Assembly (NCBI RefSeq): GCF_021117275.1
Contig: NZ_CP088245.1
Span: 4,067,501 to 4,131,500, forward strand
DNA length: 64,000 nucleotides
DNA from: Metabacillus sp. B2-18
GTDB taxonomy: Bacteria; Bacillota; Bacilli; Bacillales; Bacillaceae
Reading direction: 5' to 3'
Shown: piece after piece, positions 25,832 through 34,585 of the stretch
How positions within the stretch are numbered: the stretch's first letter is position 1
Layout of the letters: each line of letters opens with the position of its first letter
Notes under the pieces: model-generated
The model's input: only the letters and a program-made list of their open reading frames with translations
Databases searched by the model: none
Told to the model about the DNA's origin: nothing
Program-made: the position numbers and the translations under genes

Positions 25832-26827
25832 GTGCAAAAAGTACTTTCCTTTATGATCATCTTCTTCATGATGATCTCTGTTTCAGCACATCAAGTTTCC
25901 TATGCTGCTGAAAAATCCGACCAAGAAAAAGAATATGAAAAGCTAATGAGCTTATATACAAAAGTAGAAACATTAACGAACATACCTTGGTATGTATTAG
26001 CTGCAATTGATCAATATGAAAGAAATGTTCGTCATTCAAGAAAAGACATCCCAAAAGCTAATGGGTCCATTGAAATTTATGTCAAACCCGAAGTATGGGC
26101 AGGACCACTCAATCCAAATATGCAGGATACAAATCCTAGAAGCATAGGTTTATTTGGTGGTATTGGAGAGGATGGTAATGGAGATCAGGTTGCCGATCCA
26201 ACAAATGATGAAGACATCCTCTATTCCTTTGCGAATTATTTACAATCATATGGATCTGATTTGGAAAATTTAAAGATTGGCTTATGGCATTATTATCAAC
26301 GTGATAAAACAGTTGGACTCATTTTAGGTCATATGAAATTATATAAAAAATATGGCCACTTGGATTTAGATAAACATGCATTCCCTGTTCCTCTAAAACA
26401 TAACTATAGTTACAAAAATACGTGGGGAGATGCCCGCGGCTGGGGTGGCAGAAGAATTCATGAAGGAACTGACATTTTTGCAAACTACGGGGTTCCAGTA
26501 AGAGCAACTTGTTACGGAGTTGTTGAGATGAAGGGGTGGAATCGATATGGTGGTTGGAGAGTAGGGATACGCGATATCGACAATACGTACCATTATTTTG
26601 CCCATTTAAATGGTTTTGCTGATGGTCTCCAAACAGGACAAGTTGTCGAGCCAGGTCAATTAATTGGGTCAGTAGGAAGCTCTGGTTATGGCCCTCCAGG
26701 TACAGCAGGGAAATTCCCACCACACCTACATTATGGTCTTTATAAAGATAACGGTCGAACTGAATGGTCATTTGATCCTTACCCTCATTTAAAATCTTGG
26801 GAACGAGCAGAACGAAAAAGAAAATAA
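25832..26827 (+). CDS. lytH: L-Ala-D-Glu endopeptidase LytH (M23 family)
   Basis: A 331-residue exported M23 metallopeptidase. Residues 1-25 form a signal peptide. The zinc site is complete: His210 and Asp214 in RIHEGTDIF, the HLH motif at 298-300, and His258 in YFAHLNG as the further catalytic histidine. The N-terminal part (30-190) is the LytH-specific region. In B. subtilis LytH trims L-Ala-D-Glu side chains to single L-alanine in spore cortex. The start is GTG after AAAGGAG. A 284-base non-coding gap separates it from divergent lipA. Confidence 0.92.
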   Translation: MQKVLSFMIIFFMMISVSAHQVSYAAEKSDQEKEYEKLMSLYTKVETLTNIPWYVLAAIDQYERNVRHSRKDIPKANGSIEIYVKPEVWAGPLNPNMQDTNPRSIGLFGGIGEDGNGDQVADPTNDEDILYSFANYLQSYGSDLENLKIGLWHYYQRDKTVGLILGHMKLYKKYGHLDLDKHAFPVPLKHNYSYKNTWGDARGWGGRRIHEGTDIFANYGVPVRATCYGVVEMKGWNRYGGWRVGIRDIDNTYHYFAHLNGFADGLQTGQVVEPGQLIGSVGSSGYGPPGTAGKFPPHLHYGLYKDNGRTEWSFDPYPHLKSWERAERKRK

Positions 26828-26868
26828 CGTCGACAAAACTCGGGGCGTGCCTGTCACTTCCCGAAATG

Positions 26869-26900
26869 CAAAAAAGAGGCTGATTTTCTCAGCCTCTTTT
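26869..26900. terminator. Terminator lytH/metS
   Basis: AAAAGAGGCTGA pairs with TCAGCCTCTTTT around a short T-rich loop, between convergent lytH and the minus-strand transporter pair. Confidence 0.88.
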
Positions 26901-26903
26901 CAT

Positions 26904-27008
26904 TTATTTTTGTTTTGCTTTAATTACAGCATTTGTAATACTTGCCGCAAGGCCTCCCCAAACGACTACAATACCGATTACCATCATTGCAATAGCAGAT
27001 GCACTCAT
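26904..27008 (-). CDS. metS: MetS-type small subunit of an NSS transporter
   Basis: A 34-residue single-span membrane peptide, MSASAIAMMVIGIVVVWGGL then AASITNAVIKAKQK. It matches the MetS small subunits that accompany NSS-family methionine/alanine importers such as Corynebacterium MetPS. Its ATG overlaps the stop codon of the transporter gene by one base (TAATG), indicating translational coupling. Gene length and the basic C-terminal tail fit the family. Confidence 0.88.
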   Translation of the reverse strand: MSASAIAMMVIGIVVVWGGLAASITNAVIKAKQK

Positions 27009-28519
27009 TATTGAGAAACCCCCTTATCATTTGAAGTTGTAGATTCTTTTTGCTTTTTATTTGTAACCGAGAATAGTACACCAACTAAAACTGCTCCAAT
27101 GGCTACCGTCCAACCCCAATTAAATAGGAATTCACGAGGGTAGTCACCATATTCGCTTGTTAAGTTCGTTCTTAAGTTATCGAACATCATATATCCTAGT
27201 ACGATTGGAGTGATAAAACCTAAGCATACTCTCCACCAAGTACCTAATTGAATGTCTGACAGCTCATTAGCATGCTTTTGAATATTCTTTAATTCCTTTG
27301 CAAACCATGCAATTGCAATTACTTCAATGAAACCAGCTAATGTAATACCAAATGTATTAATGAAGTAGTCAACTGAATCTAGGAAATAAAGACCACCTTT
27401 TGTAGCGAATATTAATGAGATAACAGCAGCTAATCCACCACCTATTGCAACAGCCTTTGTACGAGATACTTTAAATTTCTCTTGAATACCTGCAACATAT
27501 GTTTCAGTAATGGAAATCAAGGATGTTAAACCTGCTAATATTAATGAACCAAAGAATAGGAACCCAAATAATCCATTAAAAGCAGGGAATTCATTAATAA
27601 TTTGTGGGAATACAACAAATGCTAGACCAACACCAGAAGAAACTACTTCTGCTACAGGAACTCCTTGCTGTGCTGCCATAAATCCTAATGCACTAAATAC
27701 TCCAATACCAGCAAGAACTTCGAATGCTGAGTTTCCGAAACCAGTAATAAAAGCATTGTTTGTAATATCAGATTTTTTAGGAAGATAACTTGAATAAGTA
27801 ATCATAATAGCAAATGCAATCGATAAACTAAAGAAGATCTGTCCGTAAGCCGCAACCCATACTTTACCATCTAGAATTTTACTCCAATCTGGTTTGAAGA
27901 ACGCATCTAATCCTTGAGCAGCTCCATCAAGTGTTAAAGCGCGAATAACGATAATAGTAAACATAATAACTAAAACTGGAATAAATACTTTATTAGCTGC
28001 TTCAATACCTTTTTTAACACCCGCAAATAAAACGCCTAAAGTAACAATCCAAACTAAGATAAGTGGAATTAAAACCCCTGGTACTAGCCCACCAAATTGA
28101 CCAGGCTTTTCTGCTAGTTGTAGGTACTCACCGAATAAGAATCCTTCTGTATCAGTACCCCAATTTTGGTTAAATGCAAAAACAGAATAAGATGAAGCCC
28201 AAGCGATAATAACTGGATAGTAACATGAAATAACAAATGCGATAGCAACCTGCCACCAGCCCAACCATGAACTTCCCTTACCAACTTTACCGAAAGTTGT
28301 AGGAGCAGATCCACGATATTTATGTCCTAGTGTAAACTCCATTACTAGTAATGGGATACCAGCTGTTAACAAAGCAAATAGATATGGTAAGAAAAATGCT
28401 CCTCCTCCATTTTCATATGCTGTTGCCGGAAATCTCCAGATATTTCCTAAACCTACTGCAGAACCAACAGCTGCTAGAATAAAGCCAGCCCTTGTCCCCC
28501 ACTGTGGGCGATTTTCCAT
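27008..28519 (-). CDS. NSS-family sodium-dependent amino-acid transporter (MetP-like)
   Basis: A 503-residue neurotransmitter:sodium symporter with 12 predicted spans. The sodium-site signature of TM1, SAVGLGNIWRFPATAYENGG, is at residues 16-35, and the unwound TM6 region FSLSIAFAIMITYSSYLP is near 230-247. The partner MetS immediately follows. This pairing is known for methionine/alanine uptake, so a hydrophobic amino acid is the likely substrate, but sequence alone cannot say which. GAGGAGG lies upstream of the ATG. No SAM or lysine riboswitch precedes it. Confidence 0.9.
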   Translation of the reverse strand: MENRPQWGTRAGFILAAVGSAVGLGNIWRFPATAYENGGGAFFLPYLFALLTAGIPLLVMEFTLGHKYRGSAPTTFGKVGKGSSWLGWWQVAIAFVISCYYPVIIAWASSYSVFAFNQNWGTDTEGFLFGEYLQLAEKPGQFGGLVPGVLIPLILVWIVTLGVLFAGVKKGIEAANKVFIPVLVIMFTIIVIRALTLDGAAQGLDAFFKPDWSKILDGKVWVAAYGQIFFSLSIAFAIMITYSSYLPKKSDITNNAFITGFGNSAFEVLAGIGVFSALGFMAAQQGVPVAEVVSSGVGLAFVVFPQIINEFPAFNGLFGFLFFGSLILAGLTSLISITETYVAGIQEKFKVSRTKAVAIGGGLAAVISLIFATKGGLYFLDSVDYFINTFGITLAGFIEVIAIAWFAKELKNIQKHANELSDIQLGTWWRVCLGFITPIVLGYMMFDNLRTNLTSEYGDYPREFLFNWGWTVAIGAVLVGVLFSVTNKKQKESTTSNDKGVSQ

Positions 28520-28897
28520 AATATTTTCCTCCTCTTCTCATCTCTCACTTAAATGTGGAAACAATTAGAAATTATATAATTTTCTGATTATTTATTATAA
28601 TCTATACATAGTATAATCGGACATTATGCCTATGTCTATAAAAAATTTTTAAAAAATACTATTTTAAGATGATATTTTCAGAAATTTTAGACTCTATTAA
28701 ATAGAATATGGAAATACTTTATACATTTTCAAACAAAGACAGATTTTCCCTTTAACTCTTTAATTCTTAAAAGTTGTAAAATGAAATAGTCACCATAAAT
28801 ATTTTTTAACTTCTAAATATTCAGTATCTTTCGACCCTACCTTATATTAATAAAAAATAGATATTACTATTCATGGAATAACATTACAAAGAAATGG
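28520..28897. other. AT-rich upstream region of the NSS transporter
   Basis: No gene is supported. I looked for S-box, L-box and T-box core sequences on the minus strand and found none. TATACATAGTATAAT-like boxes near 28600-28615 could contain the transporter promoter. Confidence 0.45.
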
Positions 28898-28930
28898 AAA
28901 AAAAAAGAAAGGCGAATCGCCTTCCTTTTT
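28898..28930 (-). terminator. Terminator of the NhaC-family gene
   Basis: On the minus strand AAGGAAGGCGA pairs with TCGCCTTTCTT and runs into eight T's. It starts at the stop codon of the transporter gene. Confidence 0.85.
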
Positions 28931-30479
28931 ATACTGCTTTTGCTCTTTTTGCAAAAATGAAAATAAACCCTACTAATAAGATAGATATTGTAAGTAAACC
29001 AACTAAACTACTACCCGTAAAACCTAAAACAAGATAACCGATTGTAGCAACGCCTCCACCAATTAAGGCGTAAGGTAACTGAGTCAATACGTGATCAATG
29101 TGATGACTTCCTGCTCCTGTAGAGGATAGTATTGTCGTATCAGAAATTGGTGAACAATGATCACCTAATACAGAACCTGCAAGAACTGCTGCCATAGCCG
29201 CAAGCAACATGTTAATATCAGTAGCTGCTGTAATTTCACCTGCAATTGGTAACATGATTCCAAAAGTTCCCCAAGAAGTACCAGTTGCAAACGCAATGAA
29301 TGCTGCCAATATAAACATTACGACTGGAAGATACGATAAGTTAAGGTTAGATTTTTCAACAATTCCCGCTAAATATTCCCCTGTACTTAATTGACCGATC
29401 AAATCTACAATAACCCACGCAAATAATAGGATGTAGATAGCTGGTAGCATTGATTTAACACCTTCAATGATTGCAAGGGGCAAATAACGTCCATTAATTC
29501 CTCTACTAAAAAATAATATGATGGTGATTGCTAGTCCAAATAGTCCGCCATATAATAGCGATGCTGAAACATCTGTATTTTCAAAGATTGCAAAAATATC
29601 TACAGCTGATTTGTCTTCAATTGCTGAATAACCCGTATAAAGCATCGATGCCACTGTACCAATAATTAAAGAAAGAATAGGCCAAACAAGGTTACCAATC
29701 GTGCCTTTATCACTTGTTGGTAAATCTTCTTTAATTTCACCCAATGCTTCTTTGGAAGGATCAACTACTTGTCCAGTTTGAATCGCACGATCTTCATGAA
29801 CTTTCATGCTGCCAATATTAATATTGAAATAAGCTACTGCAAACACAAGAACCAATGCAGCAAAAACATAGTAGTTCATCGGAATCATTGTCATAAATGC
29901 GCCAAGCGGTGTAAACTCAGTAACACCATGAGTAGTTAAAATTGTCGCAATCATTGCAATGATATATGCTCCCCAGCTTGAAATTGGTGAAACAACACAA
30001 ACTGGTGCTGATGTTGAATCAATAATATAAGCAAGTTTAGCCCGTGAAACCTTTTGACGATCAGTAATCGGACGACTAACTTGTCCAACGGCAAGTGCAT
30101 TAAAATAATCATCAATGAAAATGAGTATTCCTAATATTGCTGCTGTAAATTGAGCTCCTGTTCGAGTTTTTACACGCTTTTCTGCCCACTCACCAAAAGC
30201 ACGACTCCCGCCTGAGATAGAAATAAGTGCTGTAACAATTCCTAAGATTAACAAGAATAATATGATATAAACATTCCAAGTGTTTAATTCACCTTCAGAA
30301 ATGAAAATACCTTTAACAGCATTTATTATGACCATCCCGGAATCTGCGATTGAAAAATCCTTTAGTAATAACGCTGCTGATACAATCCCCACGCCTAGAG
30401 ATAACAAAACTCTCCTTGTTAAGATAACCATTAAGATGGCGATTATCGGGGGAATAATTGAAAAAATAGTGCCTGACAT
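28929..30479 (-). CDS. NhaC-family transporter under lysine riboswitch (putative lysine transporter)
   Basis: A 516-residue Na+/H+ antiporter NhaC-family membrane protein with about 12 spans. Conserved blocks include FIDDYFNALAVGQVSRPITD near 125 and LGDHCSPISDTTILSSTGAG near 440. The start MSGTIFSIIPP has AGGGAGG 10 bases upstream; an earlier in-frame ATG lacks one and would extend into the riboswitch expression platform. Because a lysine riboswitch precedes it, the likely substrate is lysine (or a related diamine) rather than only Na+/H+, as proposed for other L-box NhaC proteins. That assignment is by regulation, not by residues. Confidence 0.88.
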   Translation of the reverse strand: MSGTIFSIIPPIIAILMVILTRRVLLSLGVGIVSAALLLKDFSIADSGMVIINAVKGIFISEGELNTWNVYIILFLLILGIVTALISISGGSRAFGEWAEKRVKTRTGAQFTAAILGILIFIDDYFNALAVGQVSRPITDRQKVSRAKLAYIIDSTSAPVCVVSPISSWGAYIIAMIATILTTHGVTEFTPLGAFMTMIPMNYYVFAALVLVFAVAYFNINIGSMKVHEDRAIQTGQVVDPSKEALGEIKEDLPTSDKGTIGNLVWPILSLIIGTVASMLYTGYSAIEDKSAVDIFAIFENTDVSASLLYGGLFGLAITIILFFSRGINGRYLPLAIIEGVKSMLPAIYILLFAWVIVDLIGQLSTGEYLAGIVEKSNLNLSYLPVVMFILAAFIAFATGTSWGTFGIMLPIAGEITAATDINMLLAAMAAVLAGSVLGDHCSPISDTTILSSTGAGSHHIDHVLTQLPYALIGGGVATIGYLVLGFTGSSLVGLLTISILLVGFIFIFAKRAKAV

Positions 30480-30561
30480 GATGTAAAATGCCTCCCTGTT
30501 TTTATTATTGGAAGGGCTTATACTGATTGTAAGGAACAATGCACCCTAAAAAAGTGCATAG

Positions 30562-30599
30562 AAAAAGAGTAACGATAGAAAATAACTATCATTACTCTT
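30562..30599 (-). terminator. Rho-independent terminator of the lysine riboswitch
   Basis: On the minus strand AAGAGTAATGATAG pairs with CTATCGTTACTCTTTTT (one G-T wobble) around TTATTTT, followed by T's. It sits between the aptamer and the transporter start and is the expected OFF switch when lysine is bound. Confidence 0.88.
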
Positions 30600-30609
30600 A
30601 TTTGAATAA

Positions 30610-30825
30610 TGTTATGTTATCCTCCATCTCGATCAGTAGCCCTCCATTATAGTTTTCTATAATGACAGTATTACCTTTATTCAACGTAATACCAGCAAAT
30701 GCAGCCTGACTAGCTAACATTCACTTCGGCAAAAACCCCTTTTCAATACGTTCATCGTTGTCATTCTCACATATTGTACTCTTGGTTTCTGCGCCTCTAC
30801 CTCATCATGAGATAAGGTGATGTAG
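30610..30825 (-). promoter_or_regulatory. Lysine riboswitch (L-box)
   Basis: The minus strand contains the lysine aptamer core in order: GATGAGGTAGAGGCGCAG (about 30808-30791), AAGGGGTTTTTGCCGAAGTG, TGCTGGTATTACG, GGTAATACTGTCAT and GGAGGGCTACTGATC (about 30645-30631). These are the signature strands of the five-helix L-box. A terminator follows, then the NhaC-family gene. High lysine should stop transcription of the transporter. Confidence 0.93.
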
Positions 30826-30878
30826 GTCAATATTTAATTAACTTTCAATAGTTTAGCAAAATAGTAGTCATATGACAA

Positions 30879-31613
30879 CTATGGAATTGCTGGTAATTCA
30901 ATGGCAGGTGCATTTTCTCCGCTTCCATTATTATAATACTGCGGTACATCACCGTGAGCTGCAATGTCAACAATAGGAATTGTATTAGTAATCGTAACAG
31001 GCTTTGTTGAGAAGGGGATAACAACCTGGACAGTTACTTCCACAATAACAGATATTTCATGAACAGCACTGTTAATTCCATATTCCTTTAATGTTCTTTT
31101 TATATCGGTATGTACATCACCTATTAAGTAAAAACGAACTGGAATATCTGGACCTATAGTACTTAAAATTGCATTATCCGTTATTTGCCCCAGCGGAATC
31201 GAATAAACAATTCCATCATCTAATTCCATTTCCTGATTGTCTGTTGTATGAAAATTTCCTTTTTCAATTTCGGTTAATTTCCTTGTGATGTTATCAGTAA
31301 TTCGATCTAATTCTGCTCGAACAACTGCTGAATTAAATCGGATTGTGTTTGTATTGCCGTTGTTATCCTTATCTATTATAACAAGGTTTTCTTGATCTTT
31401 CTCTGTTTCTTCCTTTACAGCTTCATGAATAATCGTTGTTGCAATGGAAGAAGCTTCTAGCTTTGCGATATCCATAATAGCTGGCTCTACTTTGCTATCT
31501 ACATACCAAAAACTACTGGCTGTCAGAAACGTAAATATAACAAGTGTTAACAATAGTACATATCGAAAAGGTAAAGGCCCTTTGCGCGGGCGTCGACCGC
31601 GAAACTTAGCCAA
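30879..31613 (-). CDS. yunB: Sporulation protein YunB
   Basis: A 244-residue protein with a basic N-terminus (AKFRGRRPRKGP), one membrane span at residues 17-37, and a large outside domain beginning YVDSKVEPAIMDIAKLEA. IPLGQITDNAILSTIGPDIPVR is a conserved block of the YunB family. B. subtilis YunB is a sporulation protein. The TTG start follows GGAGG by 8 bases. It lies upstream of the L-box unit on the same strand. Confidence 0.9.
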   Translation of the reverse strand: MAKFRGRRPRKGPLPFRYVLLLTLVIFTFLTASSFWYVDSKVEPAIMDIAKLEASSIATTIIHEAVKEETEKDQENLVIIDKDNNGNTNTIRFNSAVVRAELDRITDNITRKLTEIEKGNFHTTDNQEMELDDGIVYSIPLGQITDNAILSTIGPDIPVRFYLIGDVHTDIKRTLKEYGINSAVHEISVIVEVTVQVVIPFSTKPVTITNTIPIVDIAAHGDVPQYYNNGSGENAPAIELPAIP

Positions 31614-31727
31614 AACAAATCCCTCCTTTACAAGCTATGTTTATGCATGACAGGAGGGATGTACGCTTACTTTTTTATTCATTCTAAACTTTTTATTGTT
31701 TTAGGACAATACAGGCTTGCTTCTTAC

Positions 31728-32030
31728 TTAAGCCATTTTTAGTAAAGCATCTTTTCCTGTTGTTCCCACAGTGATTCCCAGTTTTTCTGCTTCATATGTG
31801 ACAGATTCCAGTGGCGCTTCGAGTAATTGATCAATTGTACGGACACCAACAGCACGACCAGCAATAATTCCTCGGTCTTTAAGCTTTTCATTTAATAATG
31901 CAACATCAAGTGCTCCGCACATGATATATCCTTTATCGTTTGTAACTGCCATAAAATTTGTTTTAGGCAACGCAACTGTAATCGCTGTGAACTGCTTTCC
32001 TTCTATAACAACTGGAGTCATTGTAACCAT
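31728..32030 (-). CDS. yunC: DUF1805 family protein YunC
   Basis: A 100-residue protein of the YunC/DUF1805 family, with KTNFMAVTNDKGYIMCGALDV and DRGIIAGRAVGVRTIDQLLEAPL as its conserved blocks. It starts at an ATG 12 bases after AAAGGAG; that ribosome binding site is buried in an 18-bp hairpin (32035-32091). It is the third gene of a minus-strand unit yunF-yunD-yunC. The fold is known for the family but a biochemical role is not known to me. Confidence 0.88.
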   Translation of the reverse strand: MVTMTPVVIEGKQFTAITVALPKTNFMAVTNDKGYIMCGALDVALLNEKLKDRGIIAGRAVGVRTIDQLLEAPLESVTYEAEKLGITVGTTGKDALLKMA

Positions 32031-32034
32031 TGTG

Positions 32035-32091
32035 TATCTACACTCCTTTCTTGATATATTCTTATGAATTAAGAAAGGATACGTGTAGATA
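32035..32091 (-). promoter_or_regulatory. yunC: Hairpin sequestering the yunC ribosome binding site
   Basis: On the minus strand TATCTACAC and TCCTTTCTT pair with AAGAAAGGA and GTGTAGATA, giving two perfect 9-bp helices joined at a 3-base bulge (GTA), with an 18-base A/U-rich loop. The whole AAAGGAG of yunC is in the 3' arm. There is no T-run, so this is not a normal terminator. It could make yunC translation temperature- or factor-dependent. Confidence 0.7.
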
Positions 32092-32096
32092 TGTGC

Positions 32097-33500
32097 CTAT
32101 TCAATTCTAGATTTTTCACCTAACTTCCAAGCTAATAAATCTCTCAATAATTCAGGCATAAAAAACACTTTTTTCTCGGCATGACCGATTTCAGGATATA
32201 GTGGACCGAGAGTAAACATATCGATCGTCGCAACAGCATAAATTCTTTCAGGCGAAATGGGTTTGCCATTAACAACTATTTCTTTCACATGATCTTTGCC
32301 ATCCTCTAACGTTTCCATGTTTACTTCAATCCCATCAAAAACCATTCGTCCCATTACTTTTCCTCTAAAGCCAAGACCTTTTAGCTTTAAATGTTCCATC
32401 TTCTCATCTCTCGATTGAACAATAACTTCTTTAAGAACATCACCTTTTAAATAAACCTTACACGGATTTATTGGATGTGGACAAATGCGATGAAGATCTT
32501 TTCTTGTGACAGATCCTTTTTGTAATGGCTCTAAAAGAATACCTGAGTTCACCATTGCAACCTCTCCATCACACCACTCCTTTATTGATTGAACAAGGAG
32601 TTTTGGGAATTCAGATTCTTGGTACCAATCTAAAGAAAGACCATTTTTTGAGACACCAATTACCTCCGAAAGAATGTTATCGGCTTGTCTTGAAGATTCT
32701 TGTAGCCATAACTCTGTTTCATTACATACTATTTTCTGCTCCTCTATTGGAAATAGAGAAGCTTTATACTGATGAAGTTTATTAGTCTCAAGACAAATAG
32801 ATAAAGAAATATGCCCAACATATTGACCATATTTTCCTGCACCTGCGATTAGAGTGTTATGAAGCTCAATCCCTTCTTTCAGAACATGATGGGTATGACC
32901 TCCGATAATTACATCAATATCAGGAAACTCTTTTGCTATAATTTCGTCATCACTTATTCCCAAATGAGACAAAAGTACAATCACATCACATTGTTCCTTT
33001 ACTTGTTCAACAGTCTCCAATAAACTTTGAAAAGGGTCTTTTATTCTCCATCCAAGTAATTCATAGAACTTTTCATAGAAAACCGTAACACCAAGGAAAG
33101 CAATCCTCGTACCACTGTTAAGTGTAATAATATGATAAGGAACAACCCAATTAGGGCGTTCCCCCAATTCGGTATATAAATTAGATAATATCACCGGAAA
33201 TGTTGCGTTTTCGTATAAAGAATCAAGGTCTTCATGTGAAAAAGTAATGCCTTCATTATTACCAATTGTTACTGCGTCATAATTTAACTGATTTAACAGT
33301 GTAACATTTGCTTTTCCCTTTGTTGCTTCAGTTATTGGATGAAACCGATCTGAATGATCTCCAATATCCAATAAAATCATTTGTTCATTTTGTTGATCAT
33401 GCCATGCTTTATTGTTTTTTATAAATTGTACGATAGCTGGCCAATTTTCAAAATGACTATGTAAATCATTTGTATGATAAAGGTGAACGGTTTCTAACAT
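32097..33500 (-). CDS. yunD: Metallophosphatase/5'-nucleotidase-like protein YunD
   Basis: A 467-residue two-domain protein: metallophosphoesterase (1-200) and 5'-nucleotidase C-terminal domain (about 270-440). Metal motifs are HTNDLHSHFENW near residue 9-20, DIGDHSDR near 46, IGNNEGITF near 78 in place of the common GNHEFD, and GGHTHHVL near 200. It has no signal peptide, unlike the usual exported 5'-nucleotidases, so it should act in the cytoplasm, as B. subtilis YunD. GAGAGAGG precedes the ATG, 30 bases after yunF. Confidence 0.9.
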   Translation of the reverse strand: MLETVHLYHTNDLHSHFENWPAIVQFIKNNKAWHDQQNEQMILLDIGDHSDRFHPITEATKGKANVTLLNQLNYDAVTIGNNEGITFSHEDLDSLYENATFPVILSNLYTELGERPNWVVPYHIITLNSGTRIAFLGVTVFYEKFYELLGWRIKDPFQSLLETVEQVKEQCDVIVLLSHLGISDDEIIAKEFPDIDVIIGGHTHHVLKEGIELHNTLIAGAGKYGQYVGHISLSICLETNKLHQYKASLFPIEEQKIVCNETELWLQESSRQADNILSEVIGVSKNGLSLDWYQESEFPKLLVQSIKEWCDGEVAMVNSGILLEPLQKGSVTRKDLHRICPHPINPCKVYLKGDVLKEVIVQSRDEKMEHLKLKGLGFRGKVMGRMVFDGIEVNMETLEDGKDHVKEIVVNGKPISPERIYAVATIDMFTLGPLYPEIGHAEKKVFFMPELLRDLLAWKLGEKSRIE

Positions 33501-33530
33501 GTTCCTCTCTCCTTACTTAAACTCCACATA

Positions 33531-34403
33531 TTACATGCCCTCATTATTATCTTGAAACAAACTTAATTGTTTTTCAGCTAAGCCTGTATAATGAAGATTT
33601 AGTAGATTTATCATCATCTTTGCATTATCTGCAGCATCTCCACCTGAGTTGTTATTAAAGAGCATATATGTTGTTTCTGTTCTATGTTGTATCTCAGCTA
33701 AATGGTCTTTCCACTCTAATAACTCTTCTTCATTATATCGATACAAATATCGAACATCTCGCCAATTATCTCCATTAGCCGGCTTATTCCATCCATATAC
33801 ATTTCTTCCATGGAGACGGATAAGTGTTTTATGAGGAGTAGTTGGTTTTAGAACGGTGGGAATCGATCTTTCACCAGCCTGAGGTTCGTCCACAATACTA
33901 TGAATCCATTTCTCATCCTCCATAAACTGTAAGGTTTTATCATAATAACTAGAAGAAAACCACGAGCGGTTGCGAAATTCTAATGCAACCTCTGTATCTC
34001 CCATTTTTTCTCTGCACCATTTTAAGTATGCTACATTTTCTTTGTTACATGAAAACCAAGGGGGAAATTGGAATAATACCATAGCTAATTTATTTGCATT
34101 TTTTAATGGTTGAATCGATTTTATGTATGCTGAAAACATATCAGATTTGTTATCAAAGGGAATTTCTCCGCGAAGATGTCCTGTCATTCCTTGATAAGCT
34201 TTTGCTATAAACTGAAACCCCTTTGGTGTATCTTTTACCCACTTTTCCATATTACGTTCCGGCTGGACAGCATAAAAACATGAATCAATTTCAACCGTTG
34301 GAAAATGTGCAGCATATTCTTGTAATTTATTCGTTGTATTCAAACTAGTGTAAAGGGAATCATGATCTCCCCATCCAGTTAACCCTATTTGAATGCTTGT
34401 CAA
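33531..34403 (-). CDS. yunF: DUF72 family protein YunF
   Basis: A 290-residue DUF72 protein, a TIM-barrel-like family. Typical blocks are IGLTGWGDHDSLY at the start, VEIDSCFYAVQP, WVKDTPKGFQFIAKAY, VALEFRNRSWF and LFNNNSGGDAADNA near the C-terminus. The TTG start follows AAAGGATGA. It opens the yunF-yunD-yunC unit. Activity is unknown, though a nuclease or isomerase-like role has been suggested by fold. Confidence 0.88.
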   Translation of the reverse strand: MTSIQIGLTGWGDHDSLYTSLNTTNKLQEYAAHFPTVEIDSCFYAVQPERNMEKWVKDTPKGFQFIAKAYQGMTGHLRGEIPFDNKSDMFSAYIKSIQPLKNANKLAMVLFQFPPWFSCNKENVAYLKWCREKMGDTEVALEFRNRSWFSSSYYDKTLQFMEDEKWIHSIVDEPQAGERSIPTVLKPTTPHKTLIRLHGRNVYGWNKPANGDNWRDVRYLYRYNEEELLEWKDHLAEIQHRTETTYMLFNNNSGGDAADNAKMMINLLNLHYTGLAEKQLSLFQDNNEGM

Positions 34404-34544
34404 TCAAAATCATCCTTTTTTTAATTAACGGCTTTACCTTAATTATACGACTCTTTGTTCTTTCCATAAACCTTAACAGAGTTCTAACGACATATTACCC
34501 AAATATAACACAAATGGTTGTTTCACACGTATTCTTTACGTACT

Positions 34545-34573
34545 AAAAAGGACTGACAATTGTCAGTCCTTTT
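34545..34573 (-). terminator. Terminator of the suf operon
   Basis: AAAAAGGACTGACAA / TTGTCAGTCCTTTT is a perfect stem with almost no loop, 12 bases beyond the sufB stop. Confidence 0.88.
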
Positions 34574-34585
34574 ATATGAAAGTTA

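Noticed and set aside
25680..25860. Hydrophobic frame (GLLLTRIGLFLAVLPFILIP) just upstream of lytH
   Set aside because: It has no start codon with a ribosome binding site, is in a different frame from lytH and runs into the lytH signal peptide region; I cannot support it as a gene.
28520..28897. SAM or lysine riboswitch upstream of the NSS transporter
   Set aside because: The core strands found upstream of metN and the NhaC-family gene are absent; the region is plain AT-rich DNA.
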